From Bacteroidota bacterium (GTDB lineage: Bacteria > Bacteroidota > Bacteroidia > Bacteroidales > GCA-2711565), in NCBI GenBank assembly GCA_003353955.1, contig PIVJ01000019.1, forward strand, positions 1 through 40,358: DNA of 40,358 nt, written 5' to 3'. A program made the position numbers and the translations under genes. Numbering within the stretch: position 1 is the first letter of the stretch; the number at the start of each line of letters is the position of its first letter. A model generated the notes under the pieces. It made no database searches, was not told the origin of the DNA, and saw only the letters and a program-made list of their open reading frames with translations. Below, in pieces: positions 22,728 through 31,496 of this stretch.

Positions 22728-23736
22728 AAGTAAAGCACCGTTAAGATTAGGACTGGCAGGAGGTGGCACAGATGTTTCTCCGTATTCCGATATTTATGGT
22801 GGAGCGATCTTAAACGCTACCATCAGCTTATACGCATATGCTACAATTATACCTAGAAATGATGGTAAGATCATTTTGAATTCTTTCGACAGACAAAAGA
22901 GTTATGAATTGAATGCTGAAATGGAGTTGGCGATAAACGGGAAATTGGATTTACATAAGGGCATTTATAACCGGATTATCAAGGATTATATTGGCAAACC
23001 TTTGTCTTTCGAATTATCAACCTATGTTGATGCTCCTCCGGGTTCGGGATTAGGTACATCATCAACTTTGGTGGTTGCTATTTTAGGCGCCTTTGTCGAA
23101 TGGTTAAATTTACCCCTTGGCGAATATGATATTGCGAAACTGAGTTATGATATTGAAAGGATAGATCTGGCCATGGCCGGAGGTAAACAAGACCAATACG
23201 CAGCCACTTTTGGAGGCGTTAATTATATGGAGTTTTTTGATGATAATAAAGTGATCGTGAATCCATTGCGGATAAAGAATGAATATTTAAATGAACTTGC
23301 ATATAATCTTTTGCTGTTTAATACGGAAACAAGTAGATTCTCCTCATCCATTATCGAAAGGCAATCTAAAAATATTATTAATAAAGAATCCAAATCAATT
23401 GAAGCAACTCATAAACTAAAGGAGCAGGCTGTGCGTATGAAAGAAGCCTTATTAAAGGGTGAAATTGATAAAATAGGTGAAATTTTGGATTATGGTTGGA
23501 AGCATAAGAAACTCTTAGCTGAAGGTATTACAAATCCACTCATTGATAAAATTTATGACTGTGCAATTTCAAGTGGTGCGACAGGAGGCAAAATTTCAGG
23601 AGCAGGTGGAGGAGGATTTATCATCTTTTATTGCCCTCAAAACACGAGGAACAAAGTAATTAATGCCTTAAAACAATTCGGCGATATCAAGAGATATGAA
23701 TTTACCAACTATGGCTTAACTACTTGGAGTGTTTAA
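22717..23736 (+). CDS. hddA: D-glycero-alpha-D-manno-heptose-7-phosphate kinase
   Basis: The product is a 339-residue GHMP kinase. It starts [24 protein letters not shown], the HddA/FkpA-type opening. The ATP loop is [18 protein letters not shown], and the C-terminal motif is [20 protein letters not shown]. HddA phosphorylates D-glycero-D-manno-heptose 7-phosphate at C1 (alpha anomer) in the GDP-heptose route. The gene overlaps the upstream glycosyltransferase and is followed, after a promoter-containing gap, by gmhA, hddC and a gmhB-like gene, completing the pathway. Confidence 0.9.
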   Translation: [339 protein letters not shown]

Positions 23737-23788
23737 TATCTTGTTAATAATTGAAGCATAACTGCCATTAAATTTCTTCATATTCCTT

Positions 23789-23796
23789 TATCTTTG
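23789..23796 (+). promoter_or_regulatory. Promoter -7 element before gmhA
   Basis: TATCTTTG matches TAnnTTTG and lies 26 bases before ATG 23823. It suggests that gmhA-hddC-gmhB can be transcribed separately from the upstream genes, and it argues for the ATG over the TTG start at 23805. Confidence 0.5.
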
Positions 23797-23822
23797 TTGG
23801 TTAATTGTTAACCCAATTACTT

Positions 23823-24395
23823 ATGAGGATAAAAGAAGTAATACTCGACTCAATTGAACTGAAAAAGAAAGTACTCGAGAATTCCAAATTGATTAACGAA
23901 CTCCAAAAGATAGCTGATGCCTGTATTGATTGCTTAAATAAGGGAGGTAAAATTTTATTCTGTGGCAATGGTGGAAGTGCTGCAGATGCGCAACATCTGG
24001 CAGCTGAGTTAAGTGGTCGGTTTTATTACGATAGAGATCCTTTATTCGCCGAAGCGCTTCATGTCAATACATCTTATCTGACTGCAGTAGCCAATGATTA
24101 TTCATATGATGAAGTGTATGCCAGGCAAATAAAAGCTAAAGGTAGAATAGGTGATCTCCTCATTGGGATTTCAACATCAGGTAATTCCGGAAATATAATT
24201 AAAGCCATGAAAATGGCAAAAAATATGGATATGATTACTGTGGGTTTAACAGGTGAAAGTGGTGGCGAAATGAAGGAGATTTCAGATTTCTTAATTAATA
24301 TTCCATCAAGTGATACACCTCGAATCCAGGAAGTACACATATTAGTCGGACATATTATTTGTGAACTCATTGAAACTAAAATATTTCCTGTATGA
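23823..24395 (+). CDS. gmhA: Sedoheptulose-7-phosphate isomerase (SIS domain)
   Basis: The 190-residue protein carries the GmhA signature GGKILFCGNGGSAADAQHLAAELSGRF. LLIGISTSGNSGNIIKAMKMAK is the second SIS phosphate-binding motif, and a C-terminal region SDTPRIQEVHILVGHIICELIE supplies active-site Glu and His. It converts sedoheptulose 7-phosphate to D-glycero-D-manno-heptose 7-phosphate, the first step of heptose synthesis. ATG 23823 is preferred to TTG 23805. It overlaps hddC by four bases (ATGA). Confidence 0.93.
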   Translation: MRIKEVILDSIELKKKVLENSKLINELQKIADACIDCLNKGGKILFCGNGGSAADAQHLAAELSGRFYYDRDPLFAEALHVNTSYLTAVANDYSYDEVYARQIKAKGRIGDLLIGISTSGNSGNIIKAMKMAKNMDMITVGLTGESGGEMKEISDFLINIPSSDTPRIQEVHILVGHIICELIETKIFPV

Positions 24396-25099
24396 TCAAC
24401 GAAGCAATTATTCTTGCAGGTGGATTTGGTACCCGACTAAAGGGAGTTGTGGATGAAGTTCCCAAGTCAATGGCGTTAATTAACAATAAACCATTTCTCG
24501 AGTATCAACTAAACTATTTGGCGCACTGGGGCATTAATCATGTGATTTTATCAGTGGGCTATAAAGCAGCACTGATAAAAGATTATTTTGGAGATACCTT
24601 CAATTCAATTAGATTAGAATATGTGGAAGAGAAAGAACCATTAGGAACAGGTGGAGCTATAAAGAAAGCAATGGAAAAAGTAATGGCTTATTCAGTTTTC
24701 GTACTTAATGGAGACACCATTTTTGATATTAGTTTAAGACGTTTATTTGATTTCCGAAAAACCAAGGGAGCTTCCATAAGTTTAGCATTGCGTTTCGTTC
24801 CTGATGCTGGGCGTTATGGTTCAATTAAAATAGATTCGGATGCGCGAATAATTGGTTTTGTTGAGAAAGCTGATTTGTACGGAGAAGAATTTATTAATGG
24901 TGGAGTTTATTGTATCGATACAAAATATTTTCTAAATAAAAATCTGCCTGAGAAATTCTCCATTGAAAAAGATTTCTTTGAAAAGTATTATGAAACCGAT
25001 CAGTTTTATGGTTTTAAATGCTATTCATTTTTTATGGATATAGGCACTCCCGAAGATTATAAAAAAGCACAAAATGAGTTTAGGTCATTACCATATTAA
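24392..25099 (+). CDS. hddC: D-glycero-alpha-D-manno-heptose 1-phosphate guanylyltransferase
   Basis: The product is a 235-residue nucleotidyltransferase. AIILAGGFGTRLKGVVDEVPKSMA is the nucleotide-binding loop, followed by FLEYQLNYL, EPLGTGGAIKKA and the metal-binding region NGDTIFDI. Sequence type and position between gmhA and a gmhB-like gene support HddC, which makes GDP-D-glycero-alpha-D-manno-heptose. General mannose-1-phosphate guanylyltransferase activity cannot be excluded from sequence alone. It overlaps gmhA by 4 bases and the downstream phosphatase gene by 26 bases. Confidence 0.87.
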   Translation: MINEAIILAGGFGTRLKGVVDEVPKSMALINNKPFLEYQLNYLAHWGINHVILSVGYKAALIKDYFGDTFNSIRLEYVEEKEPLGTGGAIKKAMEKVMAYSVFVLNGDTIFDISLRRLFDFRKTKGASISLALRFVPDAGRYGSIKIDSDARIIGFVEKADLYGEEFINGGVYCIDTKYFLNKNLPEKFSIEKDFFEKYYETDQFYGFKCYSFFMDIGTPEDYKKAQNEFRSLPY

Positions 25100-25634
25100 T
25101 AAAAATTGGTCATTATTTCTTGATAGAGATGGCGTAATTAATCATAGAATCGTTGATAATTACGTGAAAACACTAACTGAGTTCAAATTCATTCAAGGAG
25201 TTCTATCGGCTATTGCTGGGTTGAATAAAGTGTTTGGCCGGGTTTTTATTGTGACAAATCAACAAGGAATAGGAAAGGGACTTATGACGGAGACTGATTT
25301 GAAAGTAGTTCATGGATTTATGATTAAAGAAATTACCAAAGTTGGGGGTGCCATTGATCAAATTTATTTTTGCCCTGAACTTGCTGAGTCAAATCATCCT
25401 GATAGGAAACCTCAAATTGGTATGGCAATAAGAGCTAAACAAGATTTCCCCGAAATTGATTTTGCTAAATCAATAATGGTGGGTGATTCAACTTCTGATA
25501 TGGAATTTGGTATAAATGCCGGGATGATAAATGTGTTAGTTGCTGCAGAAAAATCTGTTGAACAAAAAATTACAAAAATGGCAGAAGTTTGTGTCGAGTC
25601 CTTGGCTGATTTCTCACAACTATTAAAAAACTAA
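25074..25634 (+). CDS. HAD phosphatase, GmhB-like heptose bisphosphatase lacking the zinc motif
   Basis: The 186-residue HAD enzyme has nucleophile motif LFLDRDGVIN (D17 and D19), FIVTNQQGIGKG as motif II and MVGDSTSDMEFGINAG as motif IV. GmhB removes the C7 phosphate of heptose 1,7-bisphosphate. In Escherichia coli GmhB a CPHHP...CDCRKP loop binds zinc. Here the same place reads CPELAESNHPDRKP, keeping one Cys and losing the Cys-x-Cys pair, so the zinc site is probably absent. The clustering with gmhA, hddA and hddC supports the role. The frame starts within the end of hddC. Confidence 0.82.
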   Translation: MSLGHYHINKNWSLFLDRDGVINHRIVDNYVKTLTEFKFIQGVLSAIAGLNKVFGRVFIVTNQQGIGKGLMTETDLKVVHGFMIKEITKVGGAIDQIYFCPELAESNHPDRKPQIGMAIRAKQDFPEIDFAKSIMVGDSTSDMEFGINAGMINVLVAAEKSVEQKITKMAEVCVESLADFSQLLKN

Positions 25635-25649
25635 AAAATACTTCGCATT

Positions 25650-27098
25650 TTGACACCACAATTAATTTTACTAATTTTTCTGTTATATACCCTTTTGTTA
25701 TTTGTTATTTCCTGGATTACATCACGGAAATCAAATAATGAATCATTCTTTCTTGGGAATAGAATATCTCCTTGGTATGTGGTTGCATACGGGATGATTG
25801 GAACTTCATTATCAGGGGTAACTTTTATATCTGTTCCCGGATGGGTTGGAGGGACACAGTTTTCTTATATGATGGTGGTATTCGGATATGTGCTGGGATA
25901 CCTTGCCATTGCAACCATTCTTTTACCGCTGTATTACCGATTGAGATTAACTTCAATTTATTCTTATCTGGAACAGCGATTTGGATTTTGGTCATATAAA
26001 ACCGGATCATTTTATTTCTTATTATCGAGAGTAATCGGAGCTTCATTCCGAATGTTTTTGGTAGTAAACGTATTGCAATTATTTGTGTTCGATAACTACC
26101 ATATCCCATTTTGGCTCACAGTAGTAGTTTTTATGCTGCTAATTATTCTTTACACCTTTAAAGGGGGAATTAAAACCATTGTTTGGACCGACACATTGCA
26201 AACAACTTTTATGTTGTTAGCTGTTGTGATATCTATAATTCTAATCTTAAAAGAAATGGATGTGGATTTTTCGGACATGGTCAGTCAGGTTGTGCAATCT
26301 GAATATTCAAAAATGTTTTTCTCAGATTGGCACGATACACGATTTTATTTAAAACAATTTCTCAGTGGGGCTTTCATAGCGATCGTAATGACTGGCTTGG
26401 ATCAAGACATGATGCAGAAGAATTTAAGTTGCAAAAAGCTCAAAGATGCGCAAAAAAATATTATATCATTAAGCCTTGTTCTAGTTGTGGTTAACTTCCT
26501 CTTCTTGTTTCTGGGAGCCACTTTATATATTTACGCCCAATCAGCACAAATAAATATCCCTGAATTAACAGATGACTTATTCCCTACAATCGCCCTTAAA
26601 TATTTGGGTGCTTTCTCTGGAGTTGTATTTATCATCGGATTAATTTCAGCAGCCTATTCCAGTGCTGATAGTGCCCTCACGGCATTAACTACTTCTTTTT
26701 GTGTTGACTTTCTTGGATTTGAAAAACGTGATGTTGAGGAAAAAAAGAAAATTAAAACCCGCAAAATCGTGCATTTTTCTATTGCTGCATTATTAATTCT
26801 CGTTATCATTGGTTTTAGAGCAGTGAATGACCAAGCCGTTATTGCTAAGCTATTTACTATTGCAGGCTACACTTATGGCCCGTTACTGGGATTATTTGCG
26901 TTCGGATTATTTACGAAGCGAGATTTAAATGATAATTGGGTTCCGATTATCGCAACTATCTCACCAATAATTTGTTATTTTGCCAGTGCGAATTCCATTA
27001 AATGGTTCGGCGGTTATCAATTTGGCTTCGAACTATTGATACTAAATGGAATGCTCACTTATTCAGGTTTATATATTATTTCAAAAAGTAAAATTTAA
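25650..27098 (+). CDS. Sodium/solute symporter (SSS family)
   Basis: The protein has 482 residues and about 13 hydrophobic segments. The N-terminus (FVISWITSRKSNNESFFLGNRISPWYVVAYGMIGTSLSGVTFISVPG) is typical of a Bacteroidota SSS group. SAAYSSADSALTALTTSFCVDF contains the conserved Ser/Ala-rich sodium-site helix. The start codon is TTG at 25650; the next in-frame ATG would remove the first transmembrane segment. It lies between the heptose genes and glnN with gaps of 15 and 5 bases, so it is probably cotranscribed. The substrate is unknown. Confidence 0.88.
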   Translation: MTPQLILLIFLLYTLLLFVISWITSRKSNNESFFLGNRISPWYVVAYGMIGTSLSGVTFISVPGWVGGTQFSYMMVVFGYVLGYLAIATILLPLYYRLRLTSIYSYLEQRFGFWSYKTGSFYFLLSRVIGASFRMFLVVNVLQLFVFDNYHIPFWLTVVVFMLLIILYTFKGGIKTIVWTDTLQTTFMLLAVVISIILILKEMDVDFSDMVSQVVQSEYSKMFFSDWHDTRFYLKQFLSGAFIAIVMTGLDQDMMQKNLSCKKLKDAQKNIISLSLVLVVVNFLFLFLGATLYIYAQSAQINIPELTDDLFPTIALKYLGAFSGVVFIIGLISAAYSSADSALTALTTSFCVDFLGFEKRDVEEKKKIKTRKIVHFSIAALLILVIIGFRAVNDQAVIAKLFTIAGYTYGPLLGLFAFGLFTKRDLNDNWVPIIATISPIICYFASANSIKWFGGYQFGFELLILNGMLTYSGLYIISKSKI

Positions 27099-27103
27099 TC
27101 ACA

Positions 27104-29284
27104 ATGAGTAATCTTAGATTTAAGGCAGTTGAGTATACATTGAACCGCCAACCCATAAAAGTAATTCCTCCAAAACAAAAAGTTTCTGAATATTATGGTA
27201 GTTTGACTTTCAACAAAAGAGCCATGCGTGAGTTTTTACCTATCGACACTTTTGATAATATTATTAATGCAATTGAAAGTAATAATAAGATCGATCGAAG
27301 AATGGCTGACCAAATTGCAGCCTCAATGAAGGCCTGGGCATTAAGCAATGGTGCTTCTCATTATACCCACTGGTTTCATCCTTTAACAGGAGCCACCGCT
27401 GAGAAACATGATTCTTTTATGCATCCGATTGATGAGGGCAGTGCCATCGAACGATTTAACGGAAATGAATTAATTCAACAAGAACCTGATGCATCCAGTT
27501 TCCCCAACGGAGGAATCAGGAATACCTTTGAAGCCAGAGGTTATACTGCCTGGGACCCAACTTCTCCAGCTTTTATTATCGAAGAAACACTCTGTATTCC
27601 AACCATTTTTGTATCCTATACCGGAGAAGCCCTTGATTATAAAACACCTTTGCTGAAATCACTTAATGAGATTGATAAAGCCGCAGTCGCTTTTTGTAAA
27701 TATTTTGAAACCTCGGTAACTAAAGTAATCCCGACTTTAGGTGTTGAACAGGAATATTTCCTGGTTGATTCAGCTTTATACGCAGCAAGACCGGATTTAG
27801 TCTTAACAGGCCGAACAGTATTTGGGCATGCCTCAGCGAAAGATCAACAATTATCGGATCACTACTTTGGTACCATCGCCAAACGAGCATTGGAGTTTAT
27901 GAAAGAGTTGGAAATCGAATCTTATAAATTAGGAATTCCATTGAAAACACGTCATAACGAGGTGGCACCAAATCAATTTGAATGTGCTCCTGTTTTTGAA
28001 GAAGTAAATTTAGCGGTTGATCATAATCAACTTTTAATGCACTTAATGCAACGAATAGCAAGGCATCATCATTTAACCGTTCTTCTGCACGAAAAACCAT
28101 TTGCCGGTGTAAATGGTTCAGGTAAACACAATAACTGGTCGATGGCGACCGATTCCGGTATCAATTTATTGTCACCGGGTAAAACACCAAAATCTAATTT
28201 ACGGTTCATTGCGTTTATGACTACAGTGTTGAAAGCAATTAGTAATAATCCTGATTTATTACGTGCTAGTATCGCATCTGCTGGAAATGAACACCGCTTG
28301 GGAGGAGATGAAGCTCCGCCTGCAATAATATCTGTTTTTATAGGAACACAATTATCAAAAACACTAGATGAGATTGAAAGCACAGGTGTCCTTTCAAAAT
28401 CTTCAGGAGCAAATGATAACATCATGATTCCGAAGATTCCTGAAATCTTACTCGATAATACCGATAGAAACAGAACCTCACCCTTCGCATTCACAGGCAA
28501 TAAATTTGAACTTAGGGCAGTAGGATCGGCTTCCACATGTGCCCGACCCATGATCGCATTAAACCTGATGGTAGCAGATCAATTGAAGAAATTTAAGATT
28601 GAGGTTGACAAATTAATCACAAAAAAGGTAAAAAAGAATGATGCCATTCTTCAAATAGTTATTAAATATATAAGTGAATCAAAGAAAATTAGATTTGAAG
28701 GAAATAATTATGGCGAAGTTTGGTTGAAGGAAGCAGCGAAAAGAGGTTTGACTAACATCCAATCGGCACCTTTGGCATTAAAAAGTTTAATCTCTAAAGA
28801 TACCATTGATCTATTCGAAAGAAATGGAATCCTGACAGCGAATGAATTGGACGCACGTTATCAGATAAATTTGGAAAATTACACTAAGAAAATTCAAATT
28901 GAATCGCGTGTTATAGGCGATCTTGCTAAGAATCATATTATCCCAACTGCTATCAAATATCAAAATACGTTAATTGAAAATGCCATTGGATTAAAAGCAG
29001 TACTTGACGAGAAAACATACAGAGGCCTGGCGAAAAATCAAATCCAAACAATTAAAGATATCTCAGAACATATTTATGAAGTTAAATCAACCGTTGATGC
29101 AATGCTTAATGAACGAAAGATTGCAAATCGACTTGAAGGTCAGGAGGCCATGGCATTGGCATACAACAGCAAGGTGTTTCCTTATTTCGATACCATTCGC
29201 CATCATGTGGATAAACTTGAATTATTGGTTGATGATGAATTATGGTCTTTGCCAAAATACAGGGAATTGTTATTCATGAGATAA
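27104..29284 (+). CDS. glnN: Glutamine synthetase type III
   Basis: The protein has 726 residues, the size of GSIII and far larger than GSI. The signature block DRNRTSPFAFTGNKFELRAVGS is present, as are GVEQEYFLVD with metal ligands, RHNEVAPNQFECAPVFEE, and the NGSGKHNNWS segment of the active site. GSIII makes glutamine from glutamate, ammonia and ATP and is the common form in Bacteroidota. No NtcA-like or GlnR-like site is obvious, and it follows the symporter gene by 5 bases. With asnA in the same window it is one of two ammonia-assimilating amide synthetases. Confidence 0.96.
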   Translation: MSNLRFKAVEYTLNRQPIKVIPPKQKVSEYYGSLTFNKRAMREFLPIDTFDNIINAIESNNKIDRRMADQIAASMKAWALSNGASHYTHWFHPLTGATAEKHDSFMHPIDEGSAIERFNGNELIQQEPDASSFPNGGIRNTFEARGYTAWDPTSPAFIIEETLCIPTIFVSYTGEALDYKTPLLKSLNEIDKAAVAFCKYFETSVTKVIPTLGVEQEYFLVDSALYAARPDLVLTGRTVFGHASAKDQQLSDHYFGTIAKRALEFMKELEIESYKLGIPLKTRHNEVAPNQFECAPVFEEVNLAVDHNQLLMHLMQRIARHHHLTVLLHEKPFAGVNGSGKHNNWSMATDSGINLLSPGKTPKSNLRFIAFMTTVLKAISNNPDLLRASIASAGNEHRLGGDEAPPAIISVFIGTQLSKTLDEIESTGVLSKSSGANDNIMIPKIPEILLDNTDRNRTSPFAFTGNKFELRAVGSASTCARPMIALNLMVADQLKKFKIEVDKLITKKVKKNDAILQIVIKYISESKKIRFEGNNYGEVWLKEAAKRGLTNIQSAPLALKSLISKDTIDLFERNGILTANELDARYQINLENYTKKIQIESRVIGDLAKNHIIPTAIKYQNTLIENAIGLKAVLDEKTYRGLAKNQIQTIKDISEHIYEVKSTVDAMLNERKIANRLEGQEAMALAYNSKVFPYFDTIRHHVDKLELLVDDELWSLPKYRELLFMR

Positions 29285-29331
29285 AAAAGAGATTATAATA
29301 ATTTGGTAAAAAAATTAACACTTATTTACAC

Positions 29332-30498
29332 ATGAAAAAAATAATAGGTACAGCACTTGTTTTAGTATTAGCTATGCTGTTGAGTACGGATGTATTTAGC
29401 CAAATCAAGGTGTATCCGGTAGGTAGTGCCGGGAGTTTAATCAATAAAGAAGGTCTGTTTTATTCCTTGCCACGTACGCTGCTCAGAGTAGATGTTATTG
29501 TTGAGATGAAGGAAGAAATACCCGGCCCCTTGCATGCTTATGCAGAGAAATATATGGGTTTAGGTAAAGTACCCGCTCTTCATACTTCACAGTATCAGAT
29601 AAAAGAAATAAGGGTGGTACCAATTGCACAACCCGATCCTGATCAATCCTATTTTGTTCAAATTGATCGAAAGTCAAAGGAAGATAAATCAGTCGTACTT
29701 TCTTTAACTGAATCTGGTATTATCAAAGGAGTGAATCTTGACCAAGCTATGGATCAAGTTGATTTTCGAAGAGTTGATGAAAATGCAGGGTCTAAAAATG
29801 ATGCTTCATTATTTGATTATTTTGCTGATTATAATCTTTATAAAAGTATAGATACTATTGCTCGCCGTATAAGCATAGATGCGGCGAATGTCGAACGTTT
29901 TCTTTATAACACCAGTTGGCTGGAAAGAGGTTTAGAGCAAAAATCAAAAGAAGCCAGCGAGTTTATAGCCAAGATACGTGAGAATCGATTCTTATTACTC
30001 ACCGGATACCAGGAGATTAACTATGGTGAAGGAATGGCTTATATGGATGGGGAGCTTAAAAAGATGGAAAGAGAATATATGTCGCTCTTTACCGGAAGAA
30101 CTAAAAAGGAATCGATCTTAAAATCTTTCACTTTTATCCCCCAAAAAAATGTGGTCGGAAATCAAGTAGTGTTCAAGTTTTCAAATTCCGAAGGATTTCT
30201 TAAATCAAATTCTTCCAGGGGAAGTAATGTGTACATTAAGATAATTTCGCATCAAAATACCTTATCTATTGATCGATTTAATCGTTTAGTAGCTGTGCTT
30301 GAGGATGTTAAACCGACTGGTTGTTATTATCGAATCCCAGAAAAGGTTACCATACAAGTACTTTTTGATGGAGAGGTAATTCATGAATCGGAACAATTAA
30401 TCAGCCAATACGGTACAGTTGCACAAACCCCATCACTAAAATCATCCATTGAATTTAATACGCAAACCGGAATGATTAAAAGGATTCGGTTGAGGTAA
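29332..30498 (+). CDS. DUF4831 secreted protein
   Basis: The 388-residue protein has an N-terminal signal peptide (hydrophobic to about residue 23, then FSQIK). It matches the layout of DUF4831, a Bacteroidota family: SLPRTLLRVDVIVEMKEEIPGPLHAYAEKYMGL is the characteristic opening, followed by TSQYQIKEIRVVPIAQPDPDQSYFV. The function is unknown; it is presumably periplasmic or outer-membrane associated. It lies 47 bases after glnN on the same strand and ends facing kdsA. Confidence 0.85.
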   Translation: MKKIIGTALVLVLAMLLSTDVFSQIKVYPVGSAGSLINKEGLFYSLPRTLLRVDVIVEMKEEIPGPLHAYAEKYMGLGKVPALHTSQYQIKEIRVVPIAQPDPDQSYFVQIDRKSKEDKSVVLSLTESGIIKGVNLDQAMDQVDFRRVDENAGSKNDASLFDYFADYNLYKSIDTIARRISIDAANVERFLYNTSWLERGLEQKSKEASEFIAKIRENRFLLLTGYQEINYGEGMAYMDGELKKMEREYMSLFTGRTKKESILKSFTFIPQKNVVGNQVVFKFSNSEGFLKSNSSRGSNVYIKIISHQNTLSIDRFNRLVAVLEDVKPTGCYYRIPEKVTIQVLFDGEVIHESEQLISQYGTVAQTPSLKSSIEFNTQTGMIKRIRLR

Positions 30499-30564
30499 CT
30501 TAACTTTTTTTAGTTTCCTGATAGATTAATTACGGAAACAAAGTGGTCGTCTCTTTAAAAAGAA

Positions 30565-30584
30565 AGGACAACGTCCTATTTTGT
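30565..30584. terminator. Weak hairpin between convergent genes
   Basis: AGGAC and GTCCT form a 5-bp stem with a 3-nt loop, followed by a T-rich stretch. It could end transcription of the DUF4831 gene, but the stem is short. Confidence 0.3.
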
Positions 30585-30601
30585 ATCTCAGTTTAGAATG
30601 A

Positions 30602-31414
30602 TTAAGATATCGCTTTCCTTATCTTTATCAACTTCTCAATCAGTTCTTTTAATAAATCGAGCTGTAACATATTGGCTCCATCCGATTTTGCATTGGCAGG
30701 ATCGGGATGGGTTTCAATAAAAATGCCGTCAACCCCAACTGCAATTCCTGCTTTGGCAATGGTTTCGATTAATTCAGGATGACCACCGCTTATTCCTGTG
30801 GCTTGATTAGGTTGTTGCAGCGAATGTGTAATGTCCAAAACCACCGGAAAACTATTCTTCTGCATTGCTACTATTCCCCGATAATCTACAATTAAATCCT
30901 GATAGCCAAACATACTTCCACGCTCTGTTAAAATAATATTTTCGTTTCCGGTTTGTTTAATCTTATCAATGGCAAATTTCATTGATTCGGGCGATAAAAA
31001 TTGACCTTTCTTAATATTGACCGATTTACCGGTATGTCCGGCAGCTAACAGTAAATCTGTCTGTCGGCAAAGGAAAGCCGGAATTTGCAGTGCATCTACA
31101 TATTCGGACGCAACCACTGCTTCAGCTTCGGTATGAATGTCTGTGATCGTAGGAATACCGTATTCAAAACCAACTTTTTCAATGATATCGAGTGCCTCCA
31201 AATCACCAATTCCTGTGAAAGATTCTAAGCGCGATCGATTGGCTTTTTTGTATGAAGCCTTGAAAATAAATGGGATTTGAAATTCATCGGCAATGGCAGA
31301 TATTTCTTTAGCAATTAAGAAGGGGGTTATATCGTTCTCAATTACACATGGACCGGAAATAAGGAAGAAATTATAACTGTCCGTATATTTAAGGTTAGGG
31401 ATGTTTGGTAGCAT
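30602..31414 (-). CDS. kdsA: 3-deoxy-8-phosphooctulonate synthase (Kdo-8-P synthase)
   Basis: The protein has 270 residues, the normal KdsA length. FFLISGPCVIEN is the N-terminal signature, FKASYKKANRSRLESFTGIG the phosphate and PEP-binding region, and LTERGSMFGYQDLIVDYR another hallmark. It condenses arabinose 5-phosphate with phosphoenolpyruvate to Kdo 8-phosphate for lipid A-core synthesis, so the organism should have a Kdo-bearing LPS. The gene is alone, with a TATCTTTG promoter element 23 bases upstream. Confidence 0.96.
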   Translation of the reverse strand: MLPNIPNLKYTDSYNFFLISGPCVIENDITPFLIAKEISAIADEFQIPFIFKASYKKANRSRLESFTGIGDLEALDIIEKVGFEYGIPTITDIHTEAEAVVASEYVDALQIPAFLCRQTDLLLAAGHTGKSVNIKKGQFLSPESMKFAIDKIKQTGNENIILTERGSMFGYQDLIVDYRGIVAMQKNSFPVVLDITHSLQQPNQATGISGGHPELIETIAKAGIAVGVDGIFIETHPDPANAKSDGANMLQLDLLKELIEKLIKIRKAIS

Positions 31415-31436
31415 ATCAAAAAAAAATGATTTAATT

Positions 31437-31444
31437 CAAAGATA
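31437..31444 (-). promoter_or_regulatory. Promoter -7 element of kdsA
   Basis: TATCTTTG on the minus strand, 23 bases before the kdsA start, matches TAnnTTTG. The -33 element is weak. Confidence 0.5.
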
Positions 31445-31496
31445 GAAAAAATGAAGACACTGGGAGGAAAATCTATTCAGGATTTATTGGCAATGT

